Assembly (NCBI GenBank): GCA_045614605.1
Contig: JAZLDH010000007.1
Location: forward strand, 62,001 to 126,000
DNA length: 64,000 bases
Source: Onthomorpha sp937906975
Lineage (GTDB): Bacteria; Bacteroidota; Bacteroidia; Bacteroidales; P3
Direction: 5' to 3'
Shown: one piece after another, positions 24,278 through 33,435 of the stretch
Position numbering within the stretch: position 1 is the stretch's first letter
Layout of the letters: the number at the start of each line of letters is the position of its first letter
The notes under the pieces: generated by a model
Told to the model about the DNA's origin: nothing
Seen by the model: the letters and a program-made list of their open reading frames with translations, nothing else
The model's database searches: none
Made by a program: the position numbers and the translations under genes

Positions 24278-24844
24278 ATGTTTAACAAGAAAAAACGAAA
24301 AAAAGATATGGAAGAACAACAAACAAATGTTGAACAAGAAGAAGTAGCAACACAACAAGAACAAGAAACAACAGAACAAACTACAAAAACAAAAGAAGAA
24401 GAATTAGAAGAAAAATTAGAAGAACTAAATAAAAAATACCTTTTGTTGTATTCTGACTTTGAAAACTATAGAAAAAGAGCTTCAAAAGAAAGAATAGAAC
24501 TAATACAAAATGCAGCAGAATCAACAATCAAAGACCTGTTGCCTGTGGTTGATGATTACGAAAGAGCATTAGAAAACTTTGAAAAATTTGAAGACGAAAA
24601 ATTCGCTAAAACCAAAGAAGGCTTAGAGTTAATCTACAACAAACTAATGTCAATCCTTACACAAAAAGGCTTAAAGCCAATGAACGCAAAAGGAGAGAAG
24701 TTTGATGAAAACATACACGAAGCAATAGCACAAATGCCTGCAGAAAGCGAAGAACAAAAAGGTATAGTATTGGACGAAACAACCAAAGGCTATTACTTAC
24801 ACGATAAGGTGATAAGATATGCCAAGGTAGTAGTTGCAATGTAA
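24278..24844 (+). CDS. grpE: Nucleotide exchange factor GrpE
   Basis: This 188-residue DnaK co-chaperone releases ADP. An acidic, Gln-rich, disordered N-terminus (to about 45) leads into a long coiled coil (LEEKLEELNKKYLLLYSDFENYRKRASKE). The beta-wing head follows, with LLPVVDDYERAL, NPMNAKGEKFDENIHEAI-type residues (here KPMNAKGEKFDENIHEAI) and GYYLHDKVIRYAKVVV. Two ATGs are possible (24278 and 24308); the first is kept. It pairs with dnaJ 21 bases downstream. dnaK is not in the window, and no CIRCE or other heat-shock element was seen. Confidence 0.95.
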   Translation: MFNKKKRKKDMEEQQTNVEQEEVATQQEQETTEQTTKTKEEELEEKLEELNKKYLLLYSDFENYRKRASKERIELIQNAAESTIKDLLPVVDDYERALENFEKFEDEKFAKTKEGLELIYNKLMSILTQKGLKPMNAKGEKFDENIHEAIAQMPAESEEQKGIVLDETTKGYYLHDKVIRYAKVVVAM

Positions 24845-24865
24845 TAAAACAAAAGAAAATAAACC

Positions 24866-26017
24866 ATGTCTAAGAGAGATTATTATGAAGTCCTCGGCGT
24901 GTCAAAAGACGCAACTGAAGACGAATTAAAAAAAGCATATAGGAAGTTAGCCATAAAATATCACCCAGATAAAAACCCTGGCGACAAATCGGCAGAAGAA
25001 AAATTTAAAGAAGCTGCCGAAGCATACGATGTTTTAAGAGACAAAGACAAAAGAGCAAGATACGACCAATTTGGACATGCAGGCGTAGATGGACAAGGCG
25101 GATTTGGTGGAGGAGCTGGCATGAATATGGACGATATCTTCTCTATGTTTGGAGATATATTTGGAGGAGGCTTTGGAGGCTTTGGCGGATTTGGTGGAAG
25201 AAGTAGCCGAGGTGGAAAAAGAGTGAACAAAGGAGGTAATCTACGCATAAGAGTAAAGCTAACCTTAGAAGAAATAGAACAAGGCGTAGAAAAGAAAATT
25301 AAAGTAAAAAAATACGTAGCCTGCAACACCTGTAACGGAAGTGGAGCTAAAGCAGGCTCTGAAAAAACCACTTGTTCCCACTGTGGAGGCTCTGGAGTTA
25401 TAATACAAGTACAAAGAACCATACTTGGAAATATGCAAACCCAAAGCACTTGTCCACACTGCAATGGAGAAGGTACGATAATCAAAGACAAATGTCCAGA
25501 ATGTAGAGGAGAAGGCATAGTACAAAGCGAAGAAATCGTAGAAATCAAAATCCCAGCAGGTGTTCAAGACGGAATGCAATTAGCAATGAGAGGTCTTGGT
25601 AACGCTGGAGCAAGAAATGGTATAAATGGAGATTTGATAGTTGTTGTTGAAGAAGTCAAACACGAAGTCTTTGAAAGAGATGGCAACAATCTATGTATGC
25701 AAACCTATATCACATTCTCCGAAGCTGTGCAAGGCTCAACCATAGAGGTGCCAACTCTAAACGGAAAAGTGAAATTCAAAATCGAACAAGGAATGCCATC
25801 GGGTAAAGTCTTTCGTTTAAAAGGCAAAGGCTTACCAGATGTAAACGGATACTCAAGAGGAGATTTACTTGTAAGAGTTGATGTTTGGGTGCCAAAGTCT
25901 TTCACAAAAGAAGAAAAGAAAGTCTTAGACGAACTATCAAAATTTGATAACTTCCAACCAAAACCAAACGCAAAAGAAAAGAGTTTCTTTGAGAAAATGA
26001 AAAATATGTTCTCATAA
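24866..26017 (+). CDS. dnaJ: Chaperone DnaJ
   Basis: This is a 383-residue type I Hsp40. The J-domain (1-70) contains the HPD motif in KYHPDKNPGD. A Gly/Phe-rich linker (75-125) follows. The zinc domain (about 150-215) has four CxxCxGxG-type motifs: CNTCNGSGA, CSHCGGSGV, CPHCNGEGT and CPECRGEGI. A substrate-binding C-terminal domain closes the protein. It stimulates the DnaK ATPase and delivers unfolded clients. It is co-transcribed with grpE and followed 11 bases later by a DHH phosphoesterase. Confidence 0.97.
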   Translation: MSKRDYYEVLGVSKDATEDELKKAYRKLAIKYHPDKNPGDKSAEEKFKEAAEAYDVLRDKDKRARYDQFGHAGVDGQGGFGGGAGMNMDDIFSMFGDIFGGGFGGFGGFGGRSSRGGKRVNKGGNLRIRVKLTLEEIEQGVEKKIKVKKYVACNTCNGSGAKAGSEKTTCSHCGGSGVIIQVQRTILGNMQTQSTCPHCNGEGTIIKDKCPECRGEGIVQSEEIVEIKIPAGVQDGMQLAMRGLGNAGARNGINGDLIVVVEEVKHEVFERDGNNLCMQTYITFSEAVQGSTIEVPTLNGKVKFKIEQGMPSGKVFRLKGKGLPDVNGYSRGDLLVRVDVWVPKSFTKEEKKVLDELSKFDNFQPKPNAKEKSFFEKMKNMFS

Positions 26018-26028
26018 CCAAGAAAATC

Positions 26029-27048
26029 ATGACTTTAAACCAAGAAGACATAAAACGATTCTCCAAAATGATTGAAGTGGCAGATAATATAGTATTATTA
26101 TCTCACTTCAATCCCGATGGAGATGCCATGGGTTCAACAGTAGCCTTATATAGATTTTTAGAAAACATAGGAAAGAAAAACCTAACCATAATCTACCCAA
26201 ACGAATACCCACACAACTTTTCATTTTTGTTTGAAGGCGTAAATCACATCATATCAAGCAATGGTCTATTGACAGCAAAACAAGCAATAAGTCAAGCAGA
26301 CCTTTTAATTTATATGGACCTTAACAAAATTTCTCGCACTTGTGAAGAATTAGAACCCACACTACAAAACCTAACTACGCCAAAGGTAGTGATAGACCAC
26401 CACATTGACCCAGAGCAATTCGACATAGTCTTTTCCGATTCTAAGGCATCAGCCACAGCCGAATTGACCTACAAAATCATAAAGCAGATAGATGCTAAGA
26501 AAATCGATATAAAAATAGCACAAGCCATATACACAGGAATCTGTACCGACACAGGCTCTTTCTCATACTCATGTTCAAGAAGAGATTGCTTTGATGTAGT
26601 GGCAGAATTAGTAGAATTAGGCTTAGAAATAGCACCATTAAAACGCCAAGTCTTTGACCTATCCTCAGAAAACAGACTAAAACTATTAGGATACTTGCTT
26701 AGCGAAAAACTAAGAGTATTCCCAGAGAATAAAGCCGCATATATCTCAGCCTCAAAACAAGAGTTAAAACAATTCAACTTTCAAAAAGGAGACTTAGAAG
26801 GCGTTGTGAACTATTGTTTAAAGATAGAAGGCATAGAATTTGCAGCACTATTATCAGAAAGACAAGACAGAATACGCCTATCCTTTCGTTCAACCAATCC
26901 AATGATAGATGTAAATAAATTCTCTAACCAATATTGGAATGGAGGAGGGCATATCTTAGCAGCAGGAGGCACTTCCTATCTCTCACTTCAAGAAACAGAA
27001 CAAGAATTAGAAGCACAAATAAAAAATAACTTACATGAGCTTAAATAA
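26029..27048 (+). CDS. DHH-family phosphoesterase (NrnA-like)
   Basis: This is a 339-residue DHH/DHHA1 enzyme. Metal-binding motifs are SHFNPDGDAMGS (family SHxxPDGDAxGS), LIYMDLNKI and DHHID (near residue 123), with GICTDTGSFSYS. The RNA-binding DHHA1 domain ends in NGGGHILAAGG. Relatives act as nanoRNases and 3'-phosphoadenosine phosphatases (NrnA). It overlaps the first FKBP gene by 14 bases, an arrangement that suggests coupled translation. Confidence 0.9.
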   Translation: MTLNQEDIKRFSKMIEVADNIVLLSHFNPDGDAMGSTVALYRFLENIGKKNLTIIYPNEYPHNFSFLFEGVNHIISSNGLLTAKQAISQADLLIYMDLNKISRTCEELEPTLQNLTTPKVVIDHHIDPEQFDIVFSDSKASATAELTYKIIKQIDAKKIDIKIAQAIYTGICTDTGSFSYSCSRRDCFDVVAELVELGLEIAPLKRQVFDLSSENRLKLLGYLLSEKLRVFPENKAAYISASKQELKQFNFQKGDLEGVVNYCLKIEGIEFAALLSERQDRIRLSFRSTNPMIDVNKFSNQYWNGGGHILAAGGTSYLSLQETEQELEAQIKNNLHELK

Positions 27049-27586
27049 TAAAATACTTATAATCTCTCTTCTTTTACTTACCATTTCTTGTGGCAGAAAA
27101 TATGCCGAAGAAGACCTAACTGCACAAACCCTTACCAAAGAAGACTCCCTAAGAATAAGAGAAGAAAAAATAAAAGAAAGCTTAGAAAAAACCAATCAAA
27201 TAGTAATCAAAAAAGAAAGAGAAAGAATAAAAGCATACGCTGAGAGAAACTCTTGGAAACTCAAAGAAATAGATGGAGTTTTCTTAGAAATAATTTCAGA
27301 AAGCAAAGGAAAAAAAATAGAAGATCAAGACAAAGTTACACTAACATACAAATGCTTTTTACTTAATGGAGAAAAGATTTACGATAGCGAAAAAGACGGA
27401 GAAATACACCTTAAAATAGGAGTAGATTCCGAATATCCCTTAGGCTTACAAAAAGCCCTCCTACAACTAAACTACAACACCAAAGCAAGAATCATAATCC
27501 CTTCTTCCTTAGCCTATGGACTATCGGGCGATGGCAAGAAAATACCACCCTCAACAACCCTTATTTACGAAGTGGATATAAAATAA
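27035..27586 (+). CDS. FKBP-type prolyl isomerase lipoprotein, first of three
   Basis: This 183-residue lipoprotein has lipobox TISC. A helical charged linker leads to an FKBP domain at about 95-183 (DQDKVTLTYKCFLLNGEKIYDS, KARIIIPSSLAYGLSG, IPPSTTLIYEVDI). The size and arrangement recall the gliding-motility-associated lipoprotein GldI of flavobacteria, but no other gld genes are nearby. Likely role: folding of exported proteins at the periplasmic face. It begins the FKBP triplet. Confidence 0.86.
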   Translation: MSLNNKILIISLLLLTISCGRKYAEEDLTAQTLTKEDSLRIREEKIKESLEKTNQIVIKKERERIKAYAERNSWKLKEIDGVFLEIISESKGKKIEDQDKVTLTYKCFLLNGEKIYDSEKDGEIHLKIGVDSEYPLGLQKALLQLNYNTKARIIIPSSLAYGLSGDGKKIPPSTTLIYEVDIK

Positions 27587-27600
27587 AAACATCAAACAAA

Positions 27601-28443
27601 ATGAAAATAAACTCAATCCTAACCATAAGTCTATTACTATTAAGCTTTCTATCTTGCAAAGAAAGAGAAAGCACTTCGGAATTTACAACCACAGAAAAAG
27701 GCTTTAAATTCAAACACTGCATAGAAAACAAAACCTCTCCAAAGGTAAAGGTTGGCGATATCATACTTGGAGAAATAGAAATACGTCAAAAAGACAGCAT
27801 ACTTTATTCTAACTTTGGAAGTCCAAATCGTTTGTTTAAAGTAAATGCCGACACAGTTAGCGACTTTGATAAATTACTTTTAAACGTTCACATAGGCGAT
27901 TCCATCATCATAGAGCCACCAATAGATAGCATTGTCTCACAAATCTCAAACATAGTTGCAAGACCAGGTGATAATTTACGATTTTACATAAAAGTTCACC
28001 AAATAATATCACAAAAAGAACTAAGCGAACACGACAGACAAGTGCTTGAAAGACAAAAACAAGAAGACTCCACAATAGCAGACTTTGTTTCAAGATACTA
28101 TCCTGAGGCAGAGAAAAAACAAAGTGGATTATATATCCTCTCACACTACAAAACACAAGGAGCAAAAGCCGAATACGGCGATACAATCTCGGTTTACTAT
28201 TCGGTTTGCGATACAACCAACAAACAATTAGACTCAAACAAAGACTTAAAACCCTTTGAATTTATCTTAGGTGATGATGGGTTGATAGCAGGTTGGAGCG
28301 AAGGACTTTCCTATATGAAAAAAGGAGAGAGAATGAAAATACTCATACCTTCAAGACTTGCCTACGGAGAAGCAGGCTATGGAGCAATCTCACCATTCTC
28401 ACCATTAATATTCGATTTGAATTTAGTAGAAGTAAAAAAATAA
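27601..28443 (+). CDS. FKBP-type prolyl isomerase lipoprotein, second of three
   Basis: This 280-residue lipoprotein has lipobox FLSC. An N-terminal FKBP-like half (about 40-130) has lost most of the active-site pattern. The C-terminal domain (about 195-280) keeps DTISVYYSVCD, FILGDDGLIAGWSEGLSYMKKGERMKILIPSRLAYGEAG and SPFSPLIFDLNLVEV. The degenerate first half may serve for dimerisation or chaperone activity. It is 14 bases after the first FKBP gene. Confidence 0.85.
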   Translation: MKINSILTISLLLLSFLSCKERESTSEFTTTEKGFKFKHCIENKTSPKVKVGDIILGEIEIRQKDSILYSNFGSPNRLFKVNADTVSDFDKLLLNVHIGDSIIIEPPIDSIVSQISNIVARPGDNLRFYIKVHQIISQKELSEHDRQVLERQKQEDSTIADFVSRYYPEAEKKQSGLYILSHYKTQGAKAEYGDTISVYYSVCDTTNKQLDSNKDLKPFEFILGDDGLIAGWSEGLSYMKKGERMKILIPSRLAYGEAGYGAISPFSPLIFDLNLVEVKK

Positions 28444-28464
28444 CAAATAAAAAAAGAAATAGAG

Positions 28465-29349
28465 ATGAAAAAATTAAGCATTATCATTTTCACACTTGTA
28501 TTTACAAGTTTAGCATTTGCACAAACACCAGAAGGATTTACAGTTGATAAATCAGGCGTTATTTATCGAGTAGAAAAAAGCAATCTTGATGGAAAACCAA
28601 TCACAGAAGGCACAATCGTACATGGACACTATTCAGTAGCATTTGGAGACTCTCTAATATTTGACAACTCCTCAATGCCAGCAGGTCCAATGTTTGGAGC
28701 AATGGCTGCAAACCGTGCATTCAAAGGCGATTTAATAGATGGATTATTCCTAATGAAAGAAGGAGAAACCTACACCTTTGCCTTTACATACGATTCCATA
28801 AAGAAAGTACAACAAGTACCACCATTCTTTAAAGAAAACGAATATGCCTACTACAAAGTAGAAATAACAAAGGCACAAAGTATGGAAGAATTTCAAAAAG
28901 AACAAGACTCCATTCGTAAAGAACAAATAAGAATAAGCGACAGCCTACAAATGGTTGAATTAGATAGAGTGATGGAATACTTAAAAGCAAACCAAATTTC
29001 AAACATTCCATTTGACGAGATTTATTACAAAAAACTATCCTCAGGAAGTGGAGAAAAACCACAAGCAAACGACCAAGTAAAAGTACACTACACAGGAAAA
29101 TTTCTTGATGGTAAAGTATTTGACTCTTCAGTTCAAAGAAACGAACCAATATCATTTACAATAGGAAAAGGACAAATGATAAAAGGATTTGAAATAGGAG
29201 TAAAACTAATGCAAAAAGGAGAAAAAGCAGTCATTGTCATACCATCAGCCTTAGCATACGGTGGAAGACAAAGAGGAGAAATACCACCATACTCACCACT
29301 TGTGTTTGAATTAGAATTAGTTGATATAATATCACCTGAGAGCAAATAA
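28465..29349 (+). CDS. Periplasmic double-domain FKBP-type prolyl isomerase, third of three
   Basis: This 294-residue protein has a cleavable signal peptide (ending AFAQ, no lipobox), so it is soluble in the periplasm, unlike the two lipoproteins before it. The first FKBP domain (about 45-135) is degenerate. The second (about 190-290) is canonical: QVKVHYTGKFLDGKVFDSS, FTIGKGQMIKGFEIGVKLMQ, IPSALAYGG and IPPYSPLVFELELVDI. It would catalyse proline isomerisation during folding of envelope proteins. Confidence 0.9.
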   Translation: MKKLSIIIFTLVFTSLAFAQTPEGFTVDKSGVIYRVEKSNLDGKPITEGTIVHGHYSVAFGDSLIFDNSSMPAGPMFGAMAANRAFKGDLIDGLFLMKEGETYTFAFTYDSIKKVQQVPPFFKENEYAYYKVEITKAQSMEEFQKEQDSIRKEQIRISDSLQMVELDRVMEYLKANQISNIPFDEIYYKKLSSGSGEKPQANDQVKVHYTGKFLDGKVFDSSVQRNEPISFTIGKGQMIKGFEIGVKLMQKGEKAVIVIPSALAYGGRQRGEIPPYSPLVFELELVDIISPESK

Positions 29350-29352
29350 AAA

Positions 29353-30165
29353 ATGAATCTAAAACTAACAAAACCCCTAATAGTTTTTGATATAGAATCC
29401 ACAGGCTTGATTGTAGGCAGAGATAAAATAATAGAACTCTGCCTAATCAAAGTCATGCCCGATGGAAGCGAAATAGAAAAACTATATAGAATAAATCCAG
29501 AGCAACACATTCCAGAGGAAACAACCGCAATACATGGAATATCAGACAAAGACGTAGCCGACTGCCCAAGCTTTTCTCAATTAGCACCAGAGCTTATAAA
29601 CTTCATAGGCAATTCTGACCTTTGCGGATACAATTCCAATAAGTTTGATGTACCACTCTTAGTAGAAGAATTTTTAAGAGCAGGAGTAGATTTCTCACTA
29701 CACAATCGCCGAATAATAGATGTGCAAAACATATTCCATAAAATGGAACCACGCAATCTAAAAGGAGCATACAAATTCTATTGCAACAAAGAGTTGAAAG
29801 ATGCACACACAGCAAATGCCGATACCAGAGCAACGCTCGAAGTATTCAAACAACAACTCGACAGATACGAAGCAGTAGAATACGAAGACTCTGACGGCAC
29901 AATTTCCACTCCGATAGTAAACGACATGAACAAACTTGCACAATTTACTAAAACAGGAAATTGGGCAGATTTAGTAGGACATATCTATTACAACAAAGAA
30001 AACAAAGAATGTTTCAATTTCGGAAAACACAAAGGCTCCATAGTAGAAGAAGTATTTGAAAAAGAACCAGCCTATTACGCTTGGATGATGAACTCGGACT
30101 TTCCACTCTCTACCAAAAAACTAATTACCGAAATCAGAACACGCAAACTATTAAAAAACAACTAA
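29353..30165 (+). CDS. DnaQ-type 3'-5' exonuclease
   Basis: This is a 270-residue DEDDh exonuclease. Exo I is FDIESTGL, Exo II is NSNKFDVPLL and Exo III is HTANADTRATLEVF (His and Asp). A C-terminal extension (about 220-265) reads FGKHKGSIVEEVFEKEPAYYAWM, an element found in many single-gene bacterial exonucleases (DUF3820-like). It is not the PolIII epsilon subunit by context; repair or RNA turnover is more likely. It starts three bases after the FKBP stop, in one long operon. Confidence 0.88.
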   Translation: MNLKLTKPLIVFDIESTGLIVGRDKIIELCLIKVMPDGSEIEKLYRINPEQHIPEETTAIHGISDKDVADCPSFSQLAPELINFIGNSDLCGYNSNKFDVPLLVEEFLRAGVDFSLHNRRIIDVQNIFHKMEPRNLKGAYKFYCNKELKDAHTANADTRATLEVFKQQLDRYEAVEYEDSDGTISTPIVNDMNKLAQFTKTGNWADLVGHIYYNKENKECFNFGKHKGSIVEEVFEKEPAYYAWMMNSDFPLSTKKLITEIRTRKLLKNN

Positions 30166-30166
30166 G

Positions 30167-30781
30167 ATGAAAATAATCTGTGTAGGAAGAAACTACGAAC
30201 AACACATAAAAGAACTCTCAAACGCCCGACCAAAAGAGCCTGTTCTTTTCCTTAAACCCGACACCGCTTTGCTAAAATCATCAGAAGCATTCTATTATCC
30301 TGACTTTTCAGAGAAAATAGACTATGAATGTGAAATAGTGGTAAAAATCTCCAAGATAGGAAAAAGCATACCCGTATCCTGTGCTAAAAACTACTATAAT
30401 GAAATAGCCTTAGGCTTAGACCTCACATGCAGAGACTTGCAAGAAAAAGAAAAAGCCAACTCTCTGCCTTGGACACTCTCAAAAGCCTTTGACTATTCAG
30501 CACCAATGAGTGAATTTATCCCACTCTCTAAAATAGGAAAAGACATTCAAAACATTGATTTCTCACTATTGAAAAACGGAGAAGTAGTACAGAGTGCCAA
30601 CAGCTCACAAATGCTTTTCACAGTAGATGAAATCATATCATACGTTTCGCGATTTATATCCCTAAAAGTAGGAGACCTAATCTTTACAGGCACACCCGCA
30701 GGCGTAGGCTCAATACAAATAGGCGATAAACTCATAGGAGTATTAGAAGGAAAAGAAATATTAAAATGTGAAATAAAATAA
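30167..30781 (+). CDS. Fumarylacetoacetate hydrolase family protein
   Basis: This 204-residue protein of the FAH superfamily has the metal ligands in YECEIVVKI and in LDLTCRDLQ. Conserved loops are VGRNYEQHIKEL and IFTGTPAGVGSI. The short, single-domain form resembles YcgM-like acylpyruvate hydrolases or oxaloacetate decarboxylases. The substrate cannot be told from sequence. It begins right after the exonuclease stop and ends 5 bases before recN. Confidence 0.85.
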   Translation: MKIICVGRNYEQHIKELSNARPKEPVLFLKPDTALLKSSEAFYYPDFSEKIDYECEIVVKISKIGKSIPVSCAKNYYNEIALGLDLTCRDLQEKEKANSLPWTLSKAFDYSAPMSEFIPLSKIGKDIQNIDFSLLKNGEVVQSANSSQMLFTVDEIISYVSRFISLKVGDLIFTGTPAGVGSIQIGDKLIGVLEGKEILKCEIK

Positions 30782-30786
30782 GAACT

Positions 30787-32442
30787 ATGTTACAAGGCTT
30801 ACAAATAGAAAATTACGCATTAATACATTCCACACAAATAAATCTCTCACAAGGCTTTACATCAATTTGTGGAGAGACAGGAGCAGGAAAAAGTATCCTA
30901 CTTGGAGCCTTGGGCTTAGTCTTAGGACAAAGAGCCGATAGCGAAGTATTGCTTGATAAAGAAAAGAAATGTTGCATAGAAGCCACATTCAAAATCAGTC
31001 CAAGCCTAAAACCACTCTTTGAAGAAAATGATTTGGACTATGAAATAGAATCAATCTTTCGTAGAGAAATACTTCCAAGCGGTAAATCAAGAGCCTTCAT
31101 CAACGACACGCCCGTTAGCCTTAGTGCAATGAAGCAAATAGGAGATAGGCTTGTAGATATTCACTCACAACACAACACCATAAATCTCAACGATAAAACC
31201 TTCCAACTCTCCATACTTGACTCACATTTAACAGACCTTACTGCACTAAAAAAATACAAAGAGAAATTTAAAAATTACTTAGAAATAAATTCAGAAATCA
31301 AAGAGAAAAAAATAAATCTCTTAGACTTTCAAAAAGAAAGTTCTTTCACTACCTTTTTATATGAAGAATTAGAGAAAGCAAACTTAAAAGAAGGAGAACA
31401 AGAAGAGTTGCAAGAAAGTGTGGATTTGATGTCAAATGCAGAAAACATAAAAACACAAATCGAAAGTTCACTCTCTCTTTTTGAAACCGAAGACTATCCT
31501 TCTGTCATTACTAATCTTTATGAAATTAAAAACAAACTCTCTAAAATAGAAAGCCTAAACAAAACTACCAAAGAACTGTATTCTCGCACCGAATCGGCAT
31601 TCATTGAATTAAAAGACATATTCTGTGAATTACAAGACTTTAATGAAAAGATAAACTATGATCCTCAACTCTTAGAGGCTAATACTCAACGTTTAGACCT
31701 TATCTTTAAACTACAAAACAAACACAATGTAGAAACCGTATCGGAACTTCTGCAAATAAAAGAAAACCTATCCAATCAGATAAACCAAACCTCTGATTTG
31801 GAATTTGAGATAAAACACTTAGAAGAAAGACAAAACCAAATATTAGAAGAACTCACTCTTCTGATAGAAACAATATATATTCAAAGACAAGAGGCTGCAC
31901 AAAAAATAGAAAAAGAACTTCTTCCGCTTTTTGAATCTATGGGAATGAAAAATGCGGTTTTAAAAATAGAGATAACAAAACCTGAATCAATCAATAAGAC
32001 AGCAGGAGAGGTTGAGTTTCTTTTCAATGCCAACAAAACACTCACAACACAATATCGCACTCTTAATAAAGTAGCCTCAGGAGGAGAGTTGTCAAGATTA
32101 ATGCTTGCTTTAAAGGCTATTCATCTTGAAAAAGACAATATGCCAACTCTTATTTTTGATGAAATAGATAGTGGAATATCTGGTGATATTGCCTCAAAGG
32201 TTGCACAGATAATGAAAACTATGTCGGAAAATCGTCAAATAATAGCAATAACCCATTTGCCACAAATTGCTGCCAAAGCAGAAAATCAATTTAAGGTATA
32301 TAAAAATGATGTGGGAAATCAAACCTTTTCCCACATCACTCTATTAACTTACGAAGAAAGGGTTGTAGAGATTGCAAAAATGCTTTCCGATGAAAACCCT
32401 ACTCAAGCCGCTCTTACTAATTCTCGCGAATTACTCGCTTAG
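30787..32442 (+). CDS. recN: DNA repair protein RecN
   Basis: This 551-residue SMC-like ATPase acts in double-strand break repair. Walker A is GETGAGKSILLGAL. A long coiled coil occupies about 160-360. The ABC signature is VASGGELSRLMLALK, Walker B is TLIFDEIDSGISG, and ITHLPQIAAKA follows. It is the last gene of a run of eight close-packed genes (DHH to recN). Its last 26 bases overlap the end of the convergent gene at 32417. Confidence 0.96.
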   Translation: MLQGLQIENYALIHSTQINLSQGFTSICGETGAGKSILLGALGLVLGQRADSEVLLDKEKKCCIEATFKISPSLKPLFEENDLDYEIESIFRREILPSGKSRAFINDTPVSLSAMKQIGDRLVDIHSQHNTINLNDKTFQLSILDSHLTDLTALKKYKEKFKNYLEINSEIKEKKINLLDFQKESSFTTFLYEELEKANLKEGEQEELQESVDLMSNAENIKTQIESSLSLFETEDYPSVITNLYEIKNKLSKIESLNKTTKELYSRTESAFIELKDIFCELQDFNEKINYDPQLLEANTQRLDLIFKLQNKHNVETVSELLQIKENLSNQINQTSDLEFEIKHLEERQNQILEELTLLIETIYIQRQEAAQKIEKELLPLFESMGMKNAVLKIEITKPESINKTAGEVEFLFNANKTLTTQYRTLNKVASGGELSRLMLALKAIHLEKDNMPTLIFDEIDSGISGDIASKVAQIMKTMSENRQIIAITHLPQIAAKAENQFKVYKNDVGNQTFSHITLLTYEERVVEIAKMLSDENPTQAALTNSRELLA

Positions 32443-33400
32443 TGTCTGCGTCTTTTAAGTCTTCGTACCAATATTCTTTATCTAAGTATTCTATCTTTCT
32501 GATTTCTGTATATTTCTCTGTCCAAGAGTCAAAGGTAATACGTTTTGTCCAGTTGAAGTATTTATCTTTTTCATATTGATAGTAGTATTCTATGGTTTTT
32601 ACACCTCTATCGTTTACCGCAACCTCAGAAATCATATAGTTATGTACATCATATTCGTATGTATAGGTAAGAAGTTTTTTATCCTTTGCGTTAAAGACTT
32701 CTTTTTTCACAACCAAGCCTTTGTCATCACGTTCAAAGGTTTCTCTTCTTGTTTGTTTGTCATTTCTAACGTAAATCTTTTCAATCACATCGTGTTTGTA
32801 ATCTCTTTTATACGTAACCTTATCTACGTTTTTTGTGAAATGAAAAGTAGAAATTGTGTGAATCAAACTGTCTTGTGGGCCATAGAAATACTCAATCGTT
32901 TTATTCTCTCTCTCGTTTTGAGAATCCATAGTGTATTTACTTAAAAATCCCTTTGCATTGTAAAAGAACTCCTCTGTTCTCATTAAGGTGTTTGCTCCTC
33001 CACGGCTTTGAGGATATTCTATCTCAACGGCCTTAGCCAAACGTCCTAAATAGTTGTATTCGTATGTAGTAACAGCAACAATTTTGTTATTAGCCTCCAT
33101 CAAAGTCTTTTTAACTAATTGTTTATTGTTGTCATACTGATAATCTATAAATCTATCCTTTTTTCCATCTATGAAGTTCACTCTATGAGTTAATTGTCTG
33201 ATGTTGTTAAACTCCAATTGATAATCATCAATAAAGCTTGTGCGTTGAGATTTCAATGCAGAGTCCGATTCAAACTTCATATAACGAACTGTAGAAGGGT
33301 ATCCCGACAAATCATAATCCTTTGTCATATTAGGAATATCTTGAGCATTAGCAAGAGCAAATGCAAAGAAAGAAAGATAAAAAACAAAAAATCTTTTCAT
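32417..33400 (-). CDS. Exported protein with YD-like beta-strand repeats, function unknown
   Basis: This is a 327-residue exported protein (signal peptide ending ANAQ). The body is a series of strand-turn-strand units with Tyr pairs, such as TTYEYNYLGRLAKAVEIEYP, EFFYNAKGFLSKYT, KTIEYFYGPQ, LTYTYEYDVHNYM and KTIEYYYQYEK, reminiscent of RHS/YD repeats but irregular. The start at 33400 fits the -7 element at 33426-33419. It overlaps the recN 3' end by 26 bases tail to tail. The function is not recognised. Confidence 0.75.
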   Translation of the reverse strand: MKRFFVFYLSFFAFALANAQDIPNMTKDYDLSGYPSTVRYMKFESDSALKSQRTSFIDDYQLEFNNIRQLTHRVNFIDGKKDRFIDYQYDNNKQLVKKTLMEANNKIVAVTTYEYNYLGRLAKAVEIEYPQSRGGANTLMRTEEFFYNAKGFLSKYTMDSQNERENKTIEYFYGPQDSLIHTISTFHFTKNVDKVTYKRDYKHDVIEKIYVRNDKQTRRETFERDDKGLVVKKEVFNAKDKKLLTYTYEYDVHNYMISEVAVNDRGVKTIEYYYQYEKDKYFNWTKRITFDSWTEKYTEIRKIEYLDKEYWYEDLKDADTKRVIREN

Positions 33401-33418
33401 ATAATTAATAATTTTTTG

Positions 33419-33426
33419 CAAATATA
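33419..33426 (-). promoter_or_regulatory. -7 element of the YD-like protein gene
   Basis: TATATTTG on the minus strand, 19 bases ahead of ATG 33400, decides against longer in-frame starts. Confidence 0.55.
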
Positions 33427-33435
33427 GTAAAAAAA

